Shown: positions 34,972 to 48,100 of the stretch, in pieces
How positions within the stretch are numbered: the stretch's first letter is position 1
Layout: every line of letters begins with the position of its first letter
Source of the DNA: Berberis thunbergii
Lineage: Eukaryota; Streptophyta; Magnoliopsida; Ranunculales; Berberidaceae
Direction: 5' to 3'
Length of the DNA stretch: 64,000 nucleotides
Assembly: GCA_003290165.1 (NCBI GenBank)
Contig: QNQO01000521.1
Span: forward strand, 186,001 to 250,000
Notes under the pieces: generated by a model
Seen by the model: the letters and a program-made list of their open reading frames with translations, nothing else
Databases searched by the model: none
What the model was told of the DNA's origin: nothing
Position numbers and translations under genes: made by a program

Positions 34972-35435
34972 TAGGGATTCGAATTAGTATATACATATTT
35001 GTATCTGTCTCGAATAGATTCAAGCTACTCTATTTCGTTTGGATTTGGATTTTCAAGTCGAATAAATTTGGTATAGTTATAGTGACTTTACTATATTTTG
35101 GATAATATTTAATTGGCTTAGGCACACACATAGCATAAAAGTGGAATATGGTTTTTAAAATGTGGGATATTTGGATTTTGATGACAAAATTGTATCCAAC
35201 TCATTTCAGGATCGGATTACCTATAACCGAACCGGATCTCCTAAATCATTTTCAATTCGGGTATTTTTAGAATCGATATGAGCTTTGTTCGGATTTGGAT
35301 TCAGATTAGCTTGTAGTTAAATATTATCCCCTATGAATCGGATATGATATCCATTCCATTTTAGCTTGTTGTTAAATTTTATCCATTCCATTTTATCCCC
35401 TCTACATTGGATTCGGATTGAAGTTCGAGCCCCTA
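34972..35435. mobile_element. Candidate hAT MITE, degraded
   Basis: The left end TAGGGATTCGAA and the right end read inward TAGGGGCTCGAA resemble the other TAGGG-type hAT termini here. The interior repeats TTCGGATT/GGATTTGGATT words in both orientations, like their subterminal arrays. No 8-bp duplication is visible, so this is less secure. Confidence 0.5.
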
Positions 35436-35573
35436 TCCGCAAACCCTTGTATATATTACCGAGATACGCTTACCATTTTAGAAGCTCATGTGGATTGTAC
35501 CGTGTGGGATCATTTTCTTATGTTGTACATTTGGTTAATATAATTTTCTTCCATATACACTTAGGATATGTTA

Positions 35574-35795
35574 GGTTAGCGCTTTTTTTTTTTTTTTTTT
35601 GAAAAATGAAATCTATTTGTCTTGTTATGCAAATTTCTGCTATTTGATTGTTTATTTACCGATAGACAATCGATTCTTTATAAGATTATTGTCCCACTAC
35701 TGATGGGAAACCAAGTCTGAGGAGAGGCCTCGAAATTGAAGACACAAAAACAATTTCAATTTTCATATCTATTTTCCGTTCAACCAATAATACTC
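35574..35795. mobile_element. Tourist-like MITE, second family, copy 1
   Basis: A 222-bp element with ends GGATATGTTAGGTTAG and, from the right, GAGTATTATTGGTTG; TTA flanks it at 35571-35573 and 35796-35798. Its interior (TGTCCCACTACTGATGGGAA, CCTCGAAATTGAA) matches 43692-43915. Confidence 0.75.
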
Positions 35796-35914
35796 TTAGA
35801 AAAAGTTATATGAGACTGACTTGAAAACAAGCATTCAAAAAGAAAATAAATATTTTGAGTGAAATTGCTCGGATCAATTACCTGGTCAGGTCTCAATGAG
35901 AGCAACAGATACTG

Positions 35915-35990
35915 TAGCCCAATCCCAATATTGGCCCAGACAAAGCCCAAGATGCTACCAATCACAGCCCAGCTCAGTTTCAAAGCCCAA
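35915..35990 (+). promoter_or_regulatory. Site II-like GCCCA cluster upstream of the ProX gene
   Basis: Five GCCCA words occur in about 75 bp (around 35917, 35934, 35945, 35967 and 35985), 150-220 bp before the start codon at 36138. TGGGCY clusters are typical of translation-related housekeeping genes in plants, which suits a tRNA-editing protein. Confidence 0.6.
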
Positions 35991-36137
35991 TGAGGTGTGG
36001 AACTCTATTTGTTTCCTGCCCTCGCTTTAAGATGTTCGACTCTTCACACCTCTGTAGTCAAGCATCGTTTTTGTTGGATTTGTAACAGTTGTGGAGATCA
36101 GAGAGAGTGAGGGAGACAGAGGGGAAGAGAAACAGTG

Positions 36138-39100
36138 ATGGGGTTTTCGAAGGATGAATTGCTTGATCGGTTGAAGGTAACATTCCCTTTTCTTCACTTA
36201 TGTTTTCAAGTGTTTTTTTTTAACTTTCCATGTGCTTTTGATCTTATCTGGTATTTTTAACACCACCCCAATCGATTTTAGCATGATTTGGAGTCTGGGT
36301 ATTGCTTAAGATTTGATTTTGTGAGTTGAATTGGATGTTTTGAATGGTATTAGAGTAGATTATACATGTTTTATTGTTCAATGTATTGTTTATCAGTTGA
36401 AGACATAATAAGATTTAGATGCTTAGGGTCAAAACTTGATAATTCAGAAAGAAAGTTTAGATTTTTTGAATTTTTAAGTACCCACTGAACTGTTTATTCA
36501 TACTTTTGTAATGTAATTTTGTGAGAGTTCTGTTGGGATGTCGTACTGGTTTTGTGCGTGTGTGAGATTTGGTGGGGTTTAGCTGCGAAGAGACTCTGAC
36601 TCTTAAGTTAGATGATTGAAGATAATATTGGTAGTCGAAGTTAGGTTTGAATGTAGAGCGTGACGAAGGATACCCATTTCTAGAATTATGTAGAATGTGC
36701 AACCGTAGATGACTAGGGATGGCAACGGGGCGGATTTGAGCAAATCCGTCACCGATCCGTCAGTAATAATCGATCCCCAATCCGCCCTGCAAATCCATTT
36801 AAATTTTAATCTAAATCCACAACCGCCCTGTGCAGATGGACGGATATCCGCCCCGCCAATCCGCACAAAATTATAACAAAACATTAAAAAAATTCTCTGA
36901 ATTATAACAAAATATCTGAATTCATACAAAAAAATACAAAAAATAAAAAAATAAAATCAATTTCTGCCTTTGGATCTGAGATCAATCTGAGATCTGAGAT
37001 CGAGATCAGATCTGATGAGATCAAGATCTGAGATCAGATCAGATCTGTGGAGATCTCAAATCAGATTAGATCTAAGATCAAATTTGATCAGATCTTAGAT
37101 CTGGATCTAAGATCAGAGAAGGAGAATGAGAAGGGGTGACGACCGGACGACGATGCCTTCCCTGTGAGCCTGTGAGAGAGATCAGAGAAGAAGAGGCGGA
37201 CGACCTCTGCCTTCGTTGCTTCGCTGTGAGAGAGAAGAAGAGGCAGACGACCTCCACCTTCGTTGTGGTCCTCTGCCTTCGCTCTGTGTGTGTGTGAGAG
37301 GCAGAGAGGGAGAGGCCTTCGGCGGCTTCGCAGCCTTCGCTCTCGAATCGCTCCCCTATGTGCGAGTGTTTGAGGCAGAGAAAGAGAGGTTGAGGCTCAG
37401 AGGCGGGCGTGTGTGTGAGGGAGGGAGGGAATGAGGGAAAGGGTTAAGGGTTTAATCCCTTTATAAGGGGGAAGAGTATTATTGTAATGTTACCTAATAA
37501 ATGGATAAACGGATATCCGCGGGGCGGATACGAATTTGGCCGTATCCGCCCCGAATATTTAATGGATGTTTTTTGGATATTCGTATCCGCCCCAAAATCT
37601 GTTTAGGCATATCCAAAACCGCCCCAAACGGATTGGGTGGGGCGGATATTCGTGAAAATCCGCCCCACTGCCATCCCTATAGATGACCCCTACTTCCGAA
37701 AGGAGATTTACTATCATGCTTCAGGGAAAAACTTTATTGTTTGGTTAATATCATTGGAATGGCTCCTGCTTTTTATCTGTTCTCGGCTGCACATGCTATG
37801 TGAGGTATGAGCTCGAGTGTGCACATTGCTTGCTTCCCATTGGTCTAGGCTGCACTATCGACAAAACCAAGATAGTAAAATGGAAACCGTGTAGACATTT
37901 TTATAACGAGGTCGTCCTAGCAAACCTGCAATCATCCAATGTAAACACAACTAAACTCCTGGATTGCATTAATAAGGTATCATGTCGATGAGAATTCTAC
38001 TCACTTTAAGAATGATATAATTCAAGGTTGGATATTATTCCATAGCTGTACTAGAAGTCTAAAATAATTTCAAAATCATCATCATCAAAGCCCATTCCCA
38101 ACACTGTCGAGGTTGGCTATATGTATTTTGATTCTCCAAGCAATACAGTCTTCCCACATATCCTCGCATTAAGAAATGCCAATTTGAAGGTTTGACATTA
38201 GTTGGAAGCTCTTATTGATCTCCCTACTAAACTAGGGGGAGAATCTAGTATTCTATTGACAACTGTTAAATTGAGAGAATTATAAATAATTGTTATAATT
38301 AGTAAGCCCAGCAAATGTTTTGACAATTTTGTTGGGAAACTTCAATGTAATTTGTATGAGGTAAACATATTACTTATAACCTTTCTGATTTAGTGGTGCT
38401 TGGTGATACATTGTGTTGTATGTAGGAACTTGATATTAATTATGTCTGCTACGATCATCCTGTGGTGTTGACAGTTGAAGCTCAGGTGAGCAAAAAATAA
38501 ACTTGTTCTTTTTATCCTTTTCTTATGGTGCACAATATAAATTAACTATTAAAGGTTCTGACAGGCAAAGTATGTAGGGCATTTAGGAGGTGCAATAAGT
38601 AAAAATCTGTTCTTGAAGGTATAATATCTTTCATGTGCAGTTGAATAGCATCTACTTGACATTTTAGCTTTATGCGAATTCAACAGTTTCTTTATTTTCT
38701 ATTTTATTGTGTAATCAATTGTTCTATTCTATCTGTATAGGACAAAAAGCATAGATTCTACATTGTCTCTGCTTTGACGGGCACCACTGTAGACTTAAAA
38801 GGTATATTATCTCAAAGTTGTAGTCTCTATTCCTCTTTTTGCTGAACTTCCTTTATTCTTCTTTACACCTTTATAGCTACATGCCCCCAATGATACGATG
38901 ACAGTTGCACCAATCTCCTTTTAGGCTCTAGCTTACTTCTCCAACCTATTCATGCCACTTGTCACAATTATAGCGCAAACTAAACAGCCCTAATTTTACA
39001 TTCCGGGGCTTGTTTTCCTGGGCATCTCAGCCCATTTCTACCATCTATTACGCTAATATTTCATGTTTATTTACTCATTATTTTTGGTAATCGCAAGCAG

Positions 39101-42100
39101 TATTGTCTCAACGGCTTGGTTTGGGCAAAGGAGGTTTGAGAATGGCTCCTGAAGAAGCCTTGCAAGAGATACTTCAGGTGGATATTTTTCTTTCACTAGA
39201 AACTGTTTGGAAGAACATTTCTTTAGAGTTGTTTAACGACTTTGATTGCTACATAGTACACGGTTTTAAGCTTCAGAGGATTTTTGATTCTCAAAAGCGA
39301 TGGCAAAGCATATTTTTTCTTGAGCTCCCCTCATAGGCTCATGGTTTGAGCAATTGAATGTTCTTTCATCGCTATGTTAAGAGAATGAAGAGTTGTAAAT
39401 ATTCTAGTGCTTGTTTAACTACTTTTTATTACATTTTTTGCACGATCTTTACTAAATTACTTACTATTTATCTGATCCTGTTTGTTGAGTAATATGTTAT
39501 GTAATCGCTATGCAGTTAAAATGTATAACGGATACATAACGGTCCAAGATCATTATAGGTTATAATGGGATATATCAGGATATAACGATATATAATGGAA
39601 TAATTTTTTAAATATATTTTAATATCTCCACAAAGTATTAATGTATTCCAGAGTTAAAAAAAACATTAAATTAAAAAAAACATTAATAAAAATTCTTTCC
39701 TTTGTCTGAGAGTGAGATCCCAACAGATAGTGCGATCAATTCTTCTCTTTCTTCCCTTCTTATCTCGTTCTCTCTTAAGCGACGAGGTTTGATTCTCTGT
39801 CGATTGGCGACGACGACCTCTGGTCCTTCTTATTTCCTACGAGTCTAGAGTTCTGGTTCAATCGAGAATGAAATGAGTGATTTTATTTATTTATTTATTA
39901 TGTATTAGAACAAAACGTTATAGCGGCGTTATTGAAAAAAAAAACGTTATCTCAATAATGACCATATAACCATAATGTGATAATGTCATAACGTATCGGC
40001 TCACCCCGTTGAAGTGTTATATCGTCGTTATAACGTTGTTTTAACTGCACAGTATAATCACACATATATCTTTTGTATATTTGAGAAAAGAACTAACCTA
40101 TGTTGTTCTTTCATTAAACTGTTAACGAAATGTGAATTGAAAATTGAGATGTTAAATCTTTGGTTAAGTCTTGACATTCTTCTTATCACCCATGAGATTG
40201 ATTGTCTTCCTTCTCGGTGTTTTGAAATTCCCTTGGCGTGTTGGTGCATTAGTTAGTAGAATTCGGATCCCATTGTTGAAACTATGGGTAGAGGTCCATC
40301 CCTTGGAAGAGTTGAGTCCTCCAAAGAGTAAAAGACTTAATTTGGTCAAAAGTGTATTGACCCACATTTCCGATGTACGCTCTCCCTTTTTCCCATGCCT
40401 ATGTTCATCGGCAGTCGGTTGGACTAAATGATTAAGGAGTGTGGATCAAACAATTAAAAACGCTTTCATGCTATTCTATGGTAGCTAGTATGCTATAGAG
40501 GGTGGGTTTAATAATCAAACTTTCAAAAATGGGAAGTTGAAGATGGCACTTAGGCAAATGACTTCTGGGGTACAAGTTAAGTAAAGAACCTGTGAGTTTA
40601 TGGTCTCCCAAACTCACTAGTAAAATTGATGACAATACCCATTCGAAGCAAGGAATTTTTTTTTTTTTTTAAATTTTTTTTTTTTTATTGCCATGTGAGG
40701 CCAAAAACCTCCAAATGATTGGAAGATATTCTTATTAAATGGATGAGACTATAATGGATCAATAATTTGTTTTTGATCTTTTGCATTATTGCTATTATTG
40801 GAATCTCTCTTTGGGAAAAAAACTTTAGCATTTCTTCTTTAGGGGAAAAAAAGCTTTGGAAGATTATTTTAATAATCTCATTTTACTTGGTTGATGCTAG
40901 TCTCAAGCTACTTGCATATAGCCTATCCATGAAAGTTAGCATCAACAGCTTGGAGGTGAGTTGTTTTGAAAACTTGGTGTCCTACTTATTGCTAGGTACA
41001 AATGACAATGACATGAGTGTCGGACACGTAAACTAAAAAGCACAATACGGAGACACGCTTGTACATTGTAATATTATTTACGTCCTTCCACTTGTCGGTC
41101 AATATTGCTACGAATGTAGTATTAACTTGTCATAGTAAAGAATTGAAACTTTGAAAGATATATTAAAAAATTGATGATGTGTCCTACATGGGAGTCTTTT
41201 GAAAATTGAAGTGTCATTACATAAATTTTTTTGTTATTTTATTAACAAATAGGCGACTTCAAATGATAATAATAAGGGTTATCTAGCATTTAGGTCCTAT
41301 AATTTGTAAAAGTTTTGAGTTTCGGTCCCAAGTTTGTCCAACTTTGTGTTTGGGTCCCAAGATCACGTTGATTTCATTGACCTTCTATAAATTAATTCTA
41401 ATTTATATTTTTTTTCAAAATTGAATTATGTTTGTTAAGATGATGTAATAGAAGTGTTAATTGCCCATCATGTGCAAGGCACATGGTCCTTCCTCTTCCT
41501 CAAACCGCCATCCCACTGCCACCGACAACAACAATGTCGACGACCACCACCACTAAATTTCATCTTATCTTCACGTGCTTGTTTCAGATGGGAAAATTTG
41601 AGATGACTTGGTGTTGATCGCTTTAGAGGATGAAGAAAACCTGAACAAAGTCGACTCATCTCTGCAACATCTCCTCTTACTCCACTTCCAAAAACCCAAA
41701 ATTTCCCTCCTTTTAAGGTTTACTTCTACCTTTTCGATGAATGCTTCCGATCCATCCCCGATGGATCTCGACCCGACTCCAACCCCCATATTCCTTAACA
41801 GTCGAATCGGTCGATGATTGGATTCGAACACTCAAAGAATTCGCTATTTGATCCCGCCATCTGGCGAAGGATCAGAAACCCCCCTCAAGAACTACCACAA
41901 TAAAAGCCCCGACCCATTCTCATCTCGAACGCATCACAAATGTTTTGCATATTGGGGGAGGCAAGTGTTGCGTCAGAAAAGAGAAGAGTAGCGGATTGGG
42001 CAGGAACTGAGAAGAAAAGAGGGTCGGATTTGATTGCGAAGGCATTGAGGAGCGAAGAGGAGGAGAACGAAGGGGGGTTGGAGATTGGGAAGGGGGTGCT

Positions 42101-45100
42101 TGTGTGTGTGCAGAAGAGGATCGCGAATAAGAAAGGATTACAGGTTCTGATATAGTGCCCACCATAGGATTGCCTCATGGTATGCATTATGTATCTAACC
42201 TAACCTAACAGGGGTTAGTTTTTTTGTATTTTTGTTATTGTTAAGAACTTTATGGGTAAATTAGTCATTCTAGTTGATGAATTTTTCACAATTAAATGGG
42301 TCAACGCATTCTTAGGACCCAGACTCAAAGCTTGACAAACTCGAGATACAAACTCAAAATCGGTACAAACTATAGGACCCAAATACTAAATAATACCCTT
42401 GAGTCCTAAGAAACTGGGTCTTGAATTTGGACTAACCATGATGTGTTATCAGAATAAGACGTTGCATAACTTGATATTTGGTGGGTTCTCATAGACAATG
42501 ATTATTCTTGTATCAGGTTTGTAATTGACAATCGAAGTAAATGTTGTGATTGTAACTATCTTACACGTGATATTGTCAACATCGATACTAGTCTGAAATC
42601 CCAATGGGATGTCTTCTGCTATAGGGTTAATCACTTTATGGTCATGTCCTTCTCTCGACTAATTATCTTACTAGTTGCATTATTGTTTTCGAAGGTTCCA
42701 TTGGGATGCGTTACACCATTTGCCTTGATCAATAACTCTGCACGGTTAGTGCTTATCATGACTTACCTCTAATTACACCTTTATTTATGTTATTGTTGTA
42801 CTTACTCTTTTCTTATATATTTTTGAGGTGCTTATTAATATTATTTGGTCATCATGTCATGTCAGCTTAACAATAGGATTGCCTCTCTTTTCTTCAACTC
42901 TATCATTGAGAGGATGATAGAGTTGCTAACAAGAGGATTTCCTCATAAACATACTTGAATTGCTATCAAGAGTGTTCATAGCACCCAAGGTGCTCAGACA
43001 ACCATGAAGTGCTTACATGCGCCTTGTTTTGAATAATGGAGTTGCTAAAATGTCAGATTTGAATATCTTCATCTTGACTTGTGGGTGGATTGCCGCAATT
43101 TTTTGAGGATATTTAGACTTTGCCCATCATGTTGTCAACCAAAGTGTGTTTAGCCCCAAATATGTGCAGTATAAAAATGTGGTCTCCATTTCCTGACACA
43201 TGCTTGAACAATTATTTACCGTATCCTAACATCATGATTCGTTACTCTACCCACTGCCCCAAAATAAAAAGGATTAGATTAGTGTTCAAAAGTCTTCAAG
43301 TTTTATCTAGAAAGAAACTTGAGCCTTACACCAGTGTCGTTAAAGTGCGCGACTTAGGTGCAGAAAGGAGCAGAGTTGCAACCCATTACAGTCCAGGCGC
43401 ACCTGTGTTCAAGAAGCGCACGCTTAAGTGCATTTTTTTTTTAAATTTAGGTGTAGGGCACTAAAAAGGCGCGCTTTTGTACAAAAGGCGCATGTTGTTT
43501 ATTTTACTGAAGCCTTTAACTACAATATTCTTCTTTCTCTAATCTCCCTCAACAGCCGCACTCATTCTTCTTTTTCTCTTTTACTTAACTTAGATTGGAA
43601 GTACTAAGTACTCAATCATTAATTTAAGTGCTTTTTTCTTCTTCTCTTTATTTTTCTTTTCCTTATTTTCTCCATGGTTTTTTTTTCTCTCGGGATATGT
43701 TTGGTTAGTCATTTTCTTTGGAAAATGAATTTTATTTCCCTTATTATGTAGATTTTCGCTGTTTGGTTGTCTATTTATTGACATGAAATTGATTATTCGT
43801 AAGACTATTTTCCCACTACTCATGGAAAACCAAGTCCAAGGGGGATGCCTCGGAATCGAATTCACGGAAACGGTTTCAATTTCCCTGTCTATTTTCTGTG
43901 CAACCAAACATACCCTCAAGTTTTTTTTTTCTTCTTCACATGCAGAGCATAGTATCCATTTTCTTTATGTAGTGCACAACTCAAAACCATGTTTTCACTT
44001 ACAATCAATAGAGTGAAAAAGCTGATAGTCTGAGTTATTAAACATTTTATTGAATATTTTATTTGTTATTGATTATGCCATTATTGATTGAATACTAGTT
44101 AATTAGGTTAGACACGAGTACTCGCTATGCGTGCATAAAATTATTTATTTCATGTTATTTATTTTCATGATTAAATAAAATTTGCATTAAATCTATATGT
44201 AGCGAGTAAGTCCTTGATCGACACATAAATGAAATAGTGCTAATACTTAAATTTTATGTATCGCCTATTTGAGTACGTGTCAGGTGTGTGATTTTTTGAC
44301 TTTTTATTTTTTAAGTAGATAGTATAGTGATTAATTATGTATTTGTAAAAATTAGATTGTTAATTTGAATATTTGTTTAAATCAATATATTAAGTTTTAA
44401 GTTTCTTCAAAATGCAATAAAATAGGAAAATTAAAAAAAAAGTTAGGGGCTTAGGTATAAATAATCAATGCTTGGGAGAGGCAAAACTAGTGTATTTCTT
44501 GTGCCGTTAGCACGATAGAAGGTGGGTCGTGGCAATAGGTCAAACTCAGTTAAAATTTTAAATAATTAGTAAAAACACACATTTTAAAACCGCCACAATT
44601 AATCCTCCCAAAACTTTGATTTTCCAAAATATGGAGTTCGTATCTTTGCTTAAATGTGTCTTAATATTGAAAATACTTACGTCATAAAGTGCATTAGATT
44701 ACAGTTATGTTTTTTGGAAAGTGCACATGGCGTGAAATGCATATTTAAAACTTTAAGCTGATTGGTTTTAAAACTTTAAGAGTTTGTATTAGTGCTTCAA
44801 AAATGCATTTTAAACGTACCAAGTTTACTAAAATCCAACAACTAACTAGATAGTTATGACAATTTGCATTTAAAAAACACACAAGTTTTATCTCTCCGCC
44901 ATATGCATTTCATAAACTTTTCCACCTTTTTGTTCATTTCCTTCGCTCTTTTACTTACAACTTATTTACAAATATGACGTTATTGATAATGAATCGCTAC
45001 TATCAACATCTTTCGCAACTTTCAATCCTAACCATTTTTATCTCTTACTCTAAACACCATTCTGATTTGTTATATAGACGTGGAGGGAAAAATTGTGAAA

Positions 45101-48100
45101 ATGTAGTAGTGTATTTAATTTAAAAGATAGACACCCCTTGTGACTTTTTATCCACCTTTTGACTTTTTTTTCCTGTAATATTAGAAAGTTTGGAGGACAA
45201 AGTGGGAATAAAAAATCAAATTGACTACATCAACACTGTTCATCCAATGTTGCAGTCGTTATTGTAGTACATATTGACTATGCTGGGATTCTAGGATTTC
45301 AATTATGGAGTCAATTTGAAATCTATAGTATAATACTATAGATTAGAATTGCTATCGATGGACTGATTTTGAACTATAGAGATTATAGAGTTGTTATCTA
45401 TAAGTTTTCTTTTTCAATGAAGTATTTGACTATTTGACATTTTAGTTTAGAATCTGGGATACAAGTTTTATGGTTGACAATTTTAGTTTTTTAATCTTGA
45501 AAAATTGTTGGTTTCTCTCGTGAATTTGCATGGTAGATATAAACTTCATTAGTGAATGTACAAATTATTATATATTTTGAATAGTTCCAATTGGCATTCA
45601 CATAAAGTACATTAGGTGCGCGCCTTGCCTTGTTCTTAAGGCACAACAAGGGTATTGCTCCTTGAGTGGGCCTTTGTGCCCCGACTACACTGGCTTACAC
45701 TTGAATAAACGAAGGCTCTTGAAGACTGCCTTCGGCATTACTGGAATACCCAAATAACCACCTTATTAGTCAAACAGACTAAACAGTGTTGATCTTATTG
45801 TGGTTAATATACAGGATTTTTGGGGTATTGTAAACTTTGTCCGTTGTAGTTCTTAAAAAACTTCCACCTTTGTCTGGCCCTCCACATTCTTTTGAATTAT
45901 GCTTTTGTTTTGCACATTTTTTTCTTTAGAATTGTGATTTTGTGATGTTGTGAAGCTCAATGGCTTTGGTTTTATGACAGACAAATTTGTTTCAAAGCTT
46001 TGTAATTCTCTCATAATCATTTGGCTTAATGGGGATGGATTCTTTTTTGCTAGTGAAACATATTCAATTAGCATTTCATAAAATTCAAATACCTGCTAAT
46101 ATTTAATGTGCCAATAAACTCCCATTTGACCTTTGTTAGTACTTTATATTCATTTGTTGTAGGAATGTTACATTGTTATTGGATCAAGGTTTCAAAGCTC
46201 ACGAGTGCTGTTTTTTTCATCCACTCTCAAACGATATAACTATTTGTAAGTTAGAAGGCTTCTCTAATTTGAGTTTGTTCTTTCAACATTCACATTCTCG
46301 ATTATCCATTGTTTTAAAGAATATAATTTGTTGAAGGGGGTTTTTGTAACAAAGTCAAAAGAAGTACAAAGCTTTTAGCAAAAACCCACCTCATAGTATT
46401 CTTCAAAAGATAAACTCAAACATTTTAAAAAAAAAAAAAAAAAAGCCCCCTGGCGTGGATCTAAGGTACATGAAGTTAGACTAAACGAATTGAGATCTAA
46501 TAGTATTTCTGATGTTAATCCGCGCATTCTTTGGAAAAATCAGCTCCAACGCAGCAATGAAACACAATTATTGTGCAAGTTGGTCCTTGAAATGACGATT
46601 TGGCTCATATCTTGAGAAGCATTTGTCAAATTGAGCTGGAGCTTTTAATATGTCCTGATGTTTGTAGGAGAAGATGGAACAAGATAGATGTTTACTTGAG
46701 AGGAAATCGGGTTTGTACGAGGCACCGTTGCAACGAACAAATAGCGATTTTTTTCAATGGGTTGCATTGCATTAAAAATTCTCGTCCCAAAATTGATTTT
46801 CACTTCAAATCGTTGCAACGGAGTGTTGCACTGTGAGGCTATTTTGGGGAGCCTTCATTAATAATTGATTAATGTTCTAATTAATATGTAATCTAAATAT
46901 AAATTCAACCAAAAAACCAAATACACTTTGCTGCCTTAATTTGGAATTGGAATACGATCTGCATCTGTGACTATGTTTGCGGCTGCTCACTACGCGTTCT
47001 CCTCCGTCCTCTTCCTTGTTTCTACTTCTAACTATATAAAATTTTACAAAAATATTATGGTTCCGATTTACTTCGTTGCAACACCGCCGCAACAGAGGTC
47101 GGCTCATCGCCCTGATTTCCGCTTCGAAATATATGCATCCCATATGCATAACATAGAACATAAAACATATAATTTACTGTGACAATGTAGCGAATCTTCA
47201 TATGCGTTCCTGAGCTCAATATTCTGCTGTTTCATTGACTCGATGCAATTCTTTGCTGGAAATGAAAAACGAGTGAGACTGCTACTTGTTGCTACATTTG
47301 AAGCTATGTCGGTCATAAATTTTGATACCTTGGTACTGTTCTTTGATCTTTAATATATCTTTATCAGACTATCAGTCTTCATTATATTTGTTTTACTGCA
47401 TATCCACAAAAATTACAAATTCACACATGGCACTGCTCAACCATGCTGTTTTTTGCATCTTGATTTCAAGTTAGTCAATAGATACAGTACTTAACAGTCT
47501 AAGATGTGGTATCAGCTCTCAATGCCCGTGAACTTGGCAAGTTTCTGCTTTCCATTGGCAAACCCCATCGTATGTTGATTTAGAGGTGATTCATCACTCA
47601 TCTTAATAGCGAGTTTATTTATCCTTTCCCCCCTTGTCCTATTAACGATAATGACATCCTTTATTTGTAGGCTACCCCAACAGTCGGGAAGGATCAACCT
47701 CCTGATCTTGCTGCGCTTGTTCCATCTGCTGCAATAGTCCTTCCAGATCAGCCAAATCAAACACTGCCATCAAAACCTACTGTAGAAAACCACGTCCTTG
47801 TGGAGAACAAACCAAAAGCCGATACAGGTACGACAGACCCTTCATCCCCAAACCCAAGAGTTGAATATTTTTGGTGCAGAAAAAATGGTTTGGCAGGTGT
47901 CCGAGCACTTGTTGATTAGTGTCTGATTACTGATTCTGCCAGTTTTTCTTCAATTGCTTTTTGAAGACGAAAAAAAGGGCGGGATTATTTACTTTTTTAA
48001 AAACTTTTTAGGGGGCAAATAATATTTCTCCATCTTAGTTTAGAAACGTAGTATCTTCAACATCATGGGTTGAATTATTTGCTTTAACTCTCATCCCTCT

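Noticed and set aside
35780..35983. Minus-strand frame MKLSWAVIGSILGFVW just upstream of the ProX gene
   Set aside because: It is made by the repeated GCCCA promoter words and the adjacent MITE end; no domain.
37216..37434. Arg/Glu-rich frame inside the intronic hAT element
   Set aside because: GA-rich repeat translation; lies in the element core and in an intron.
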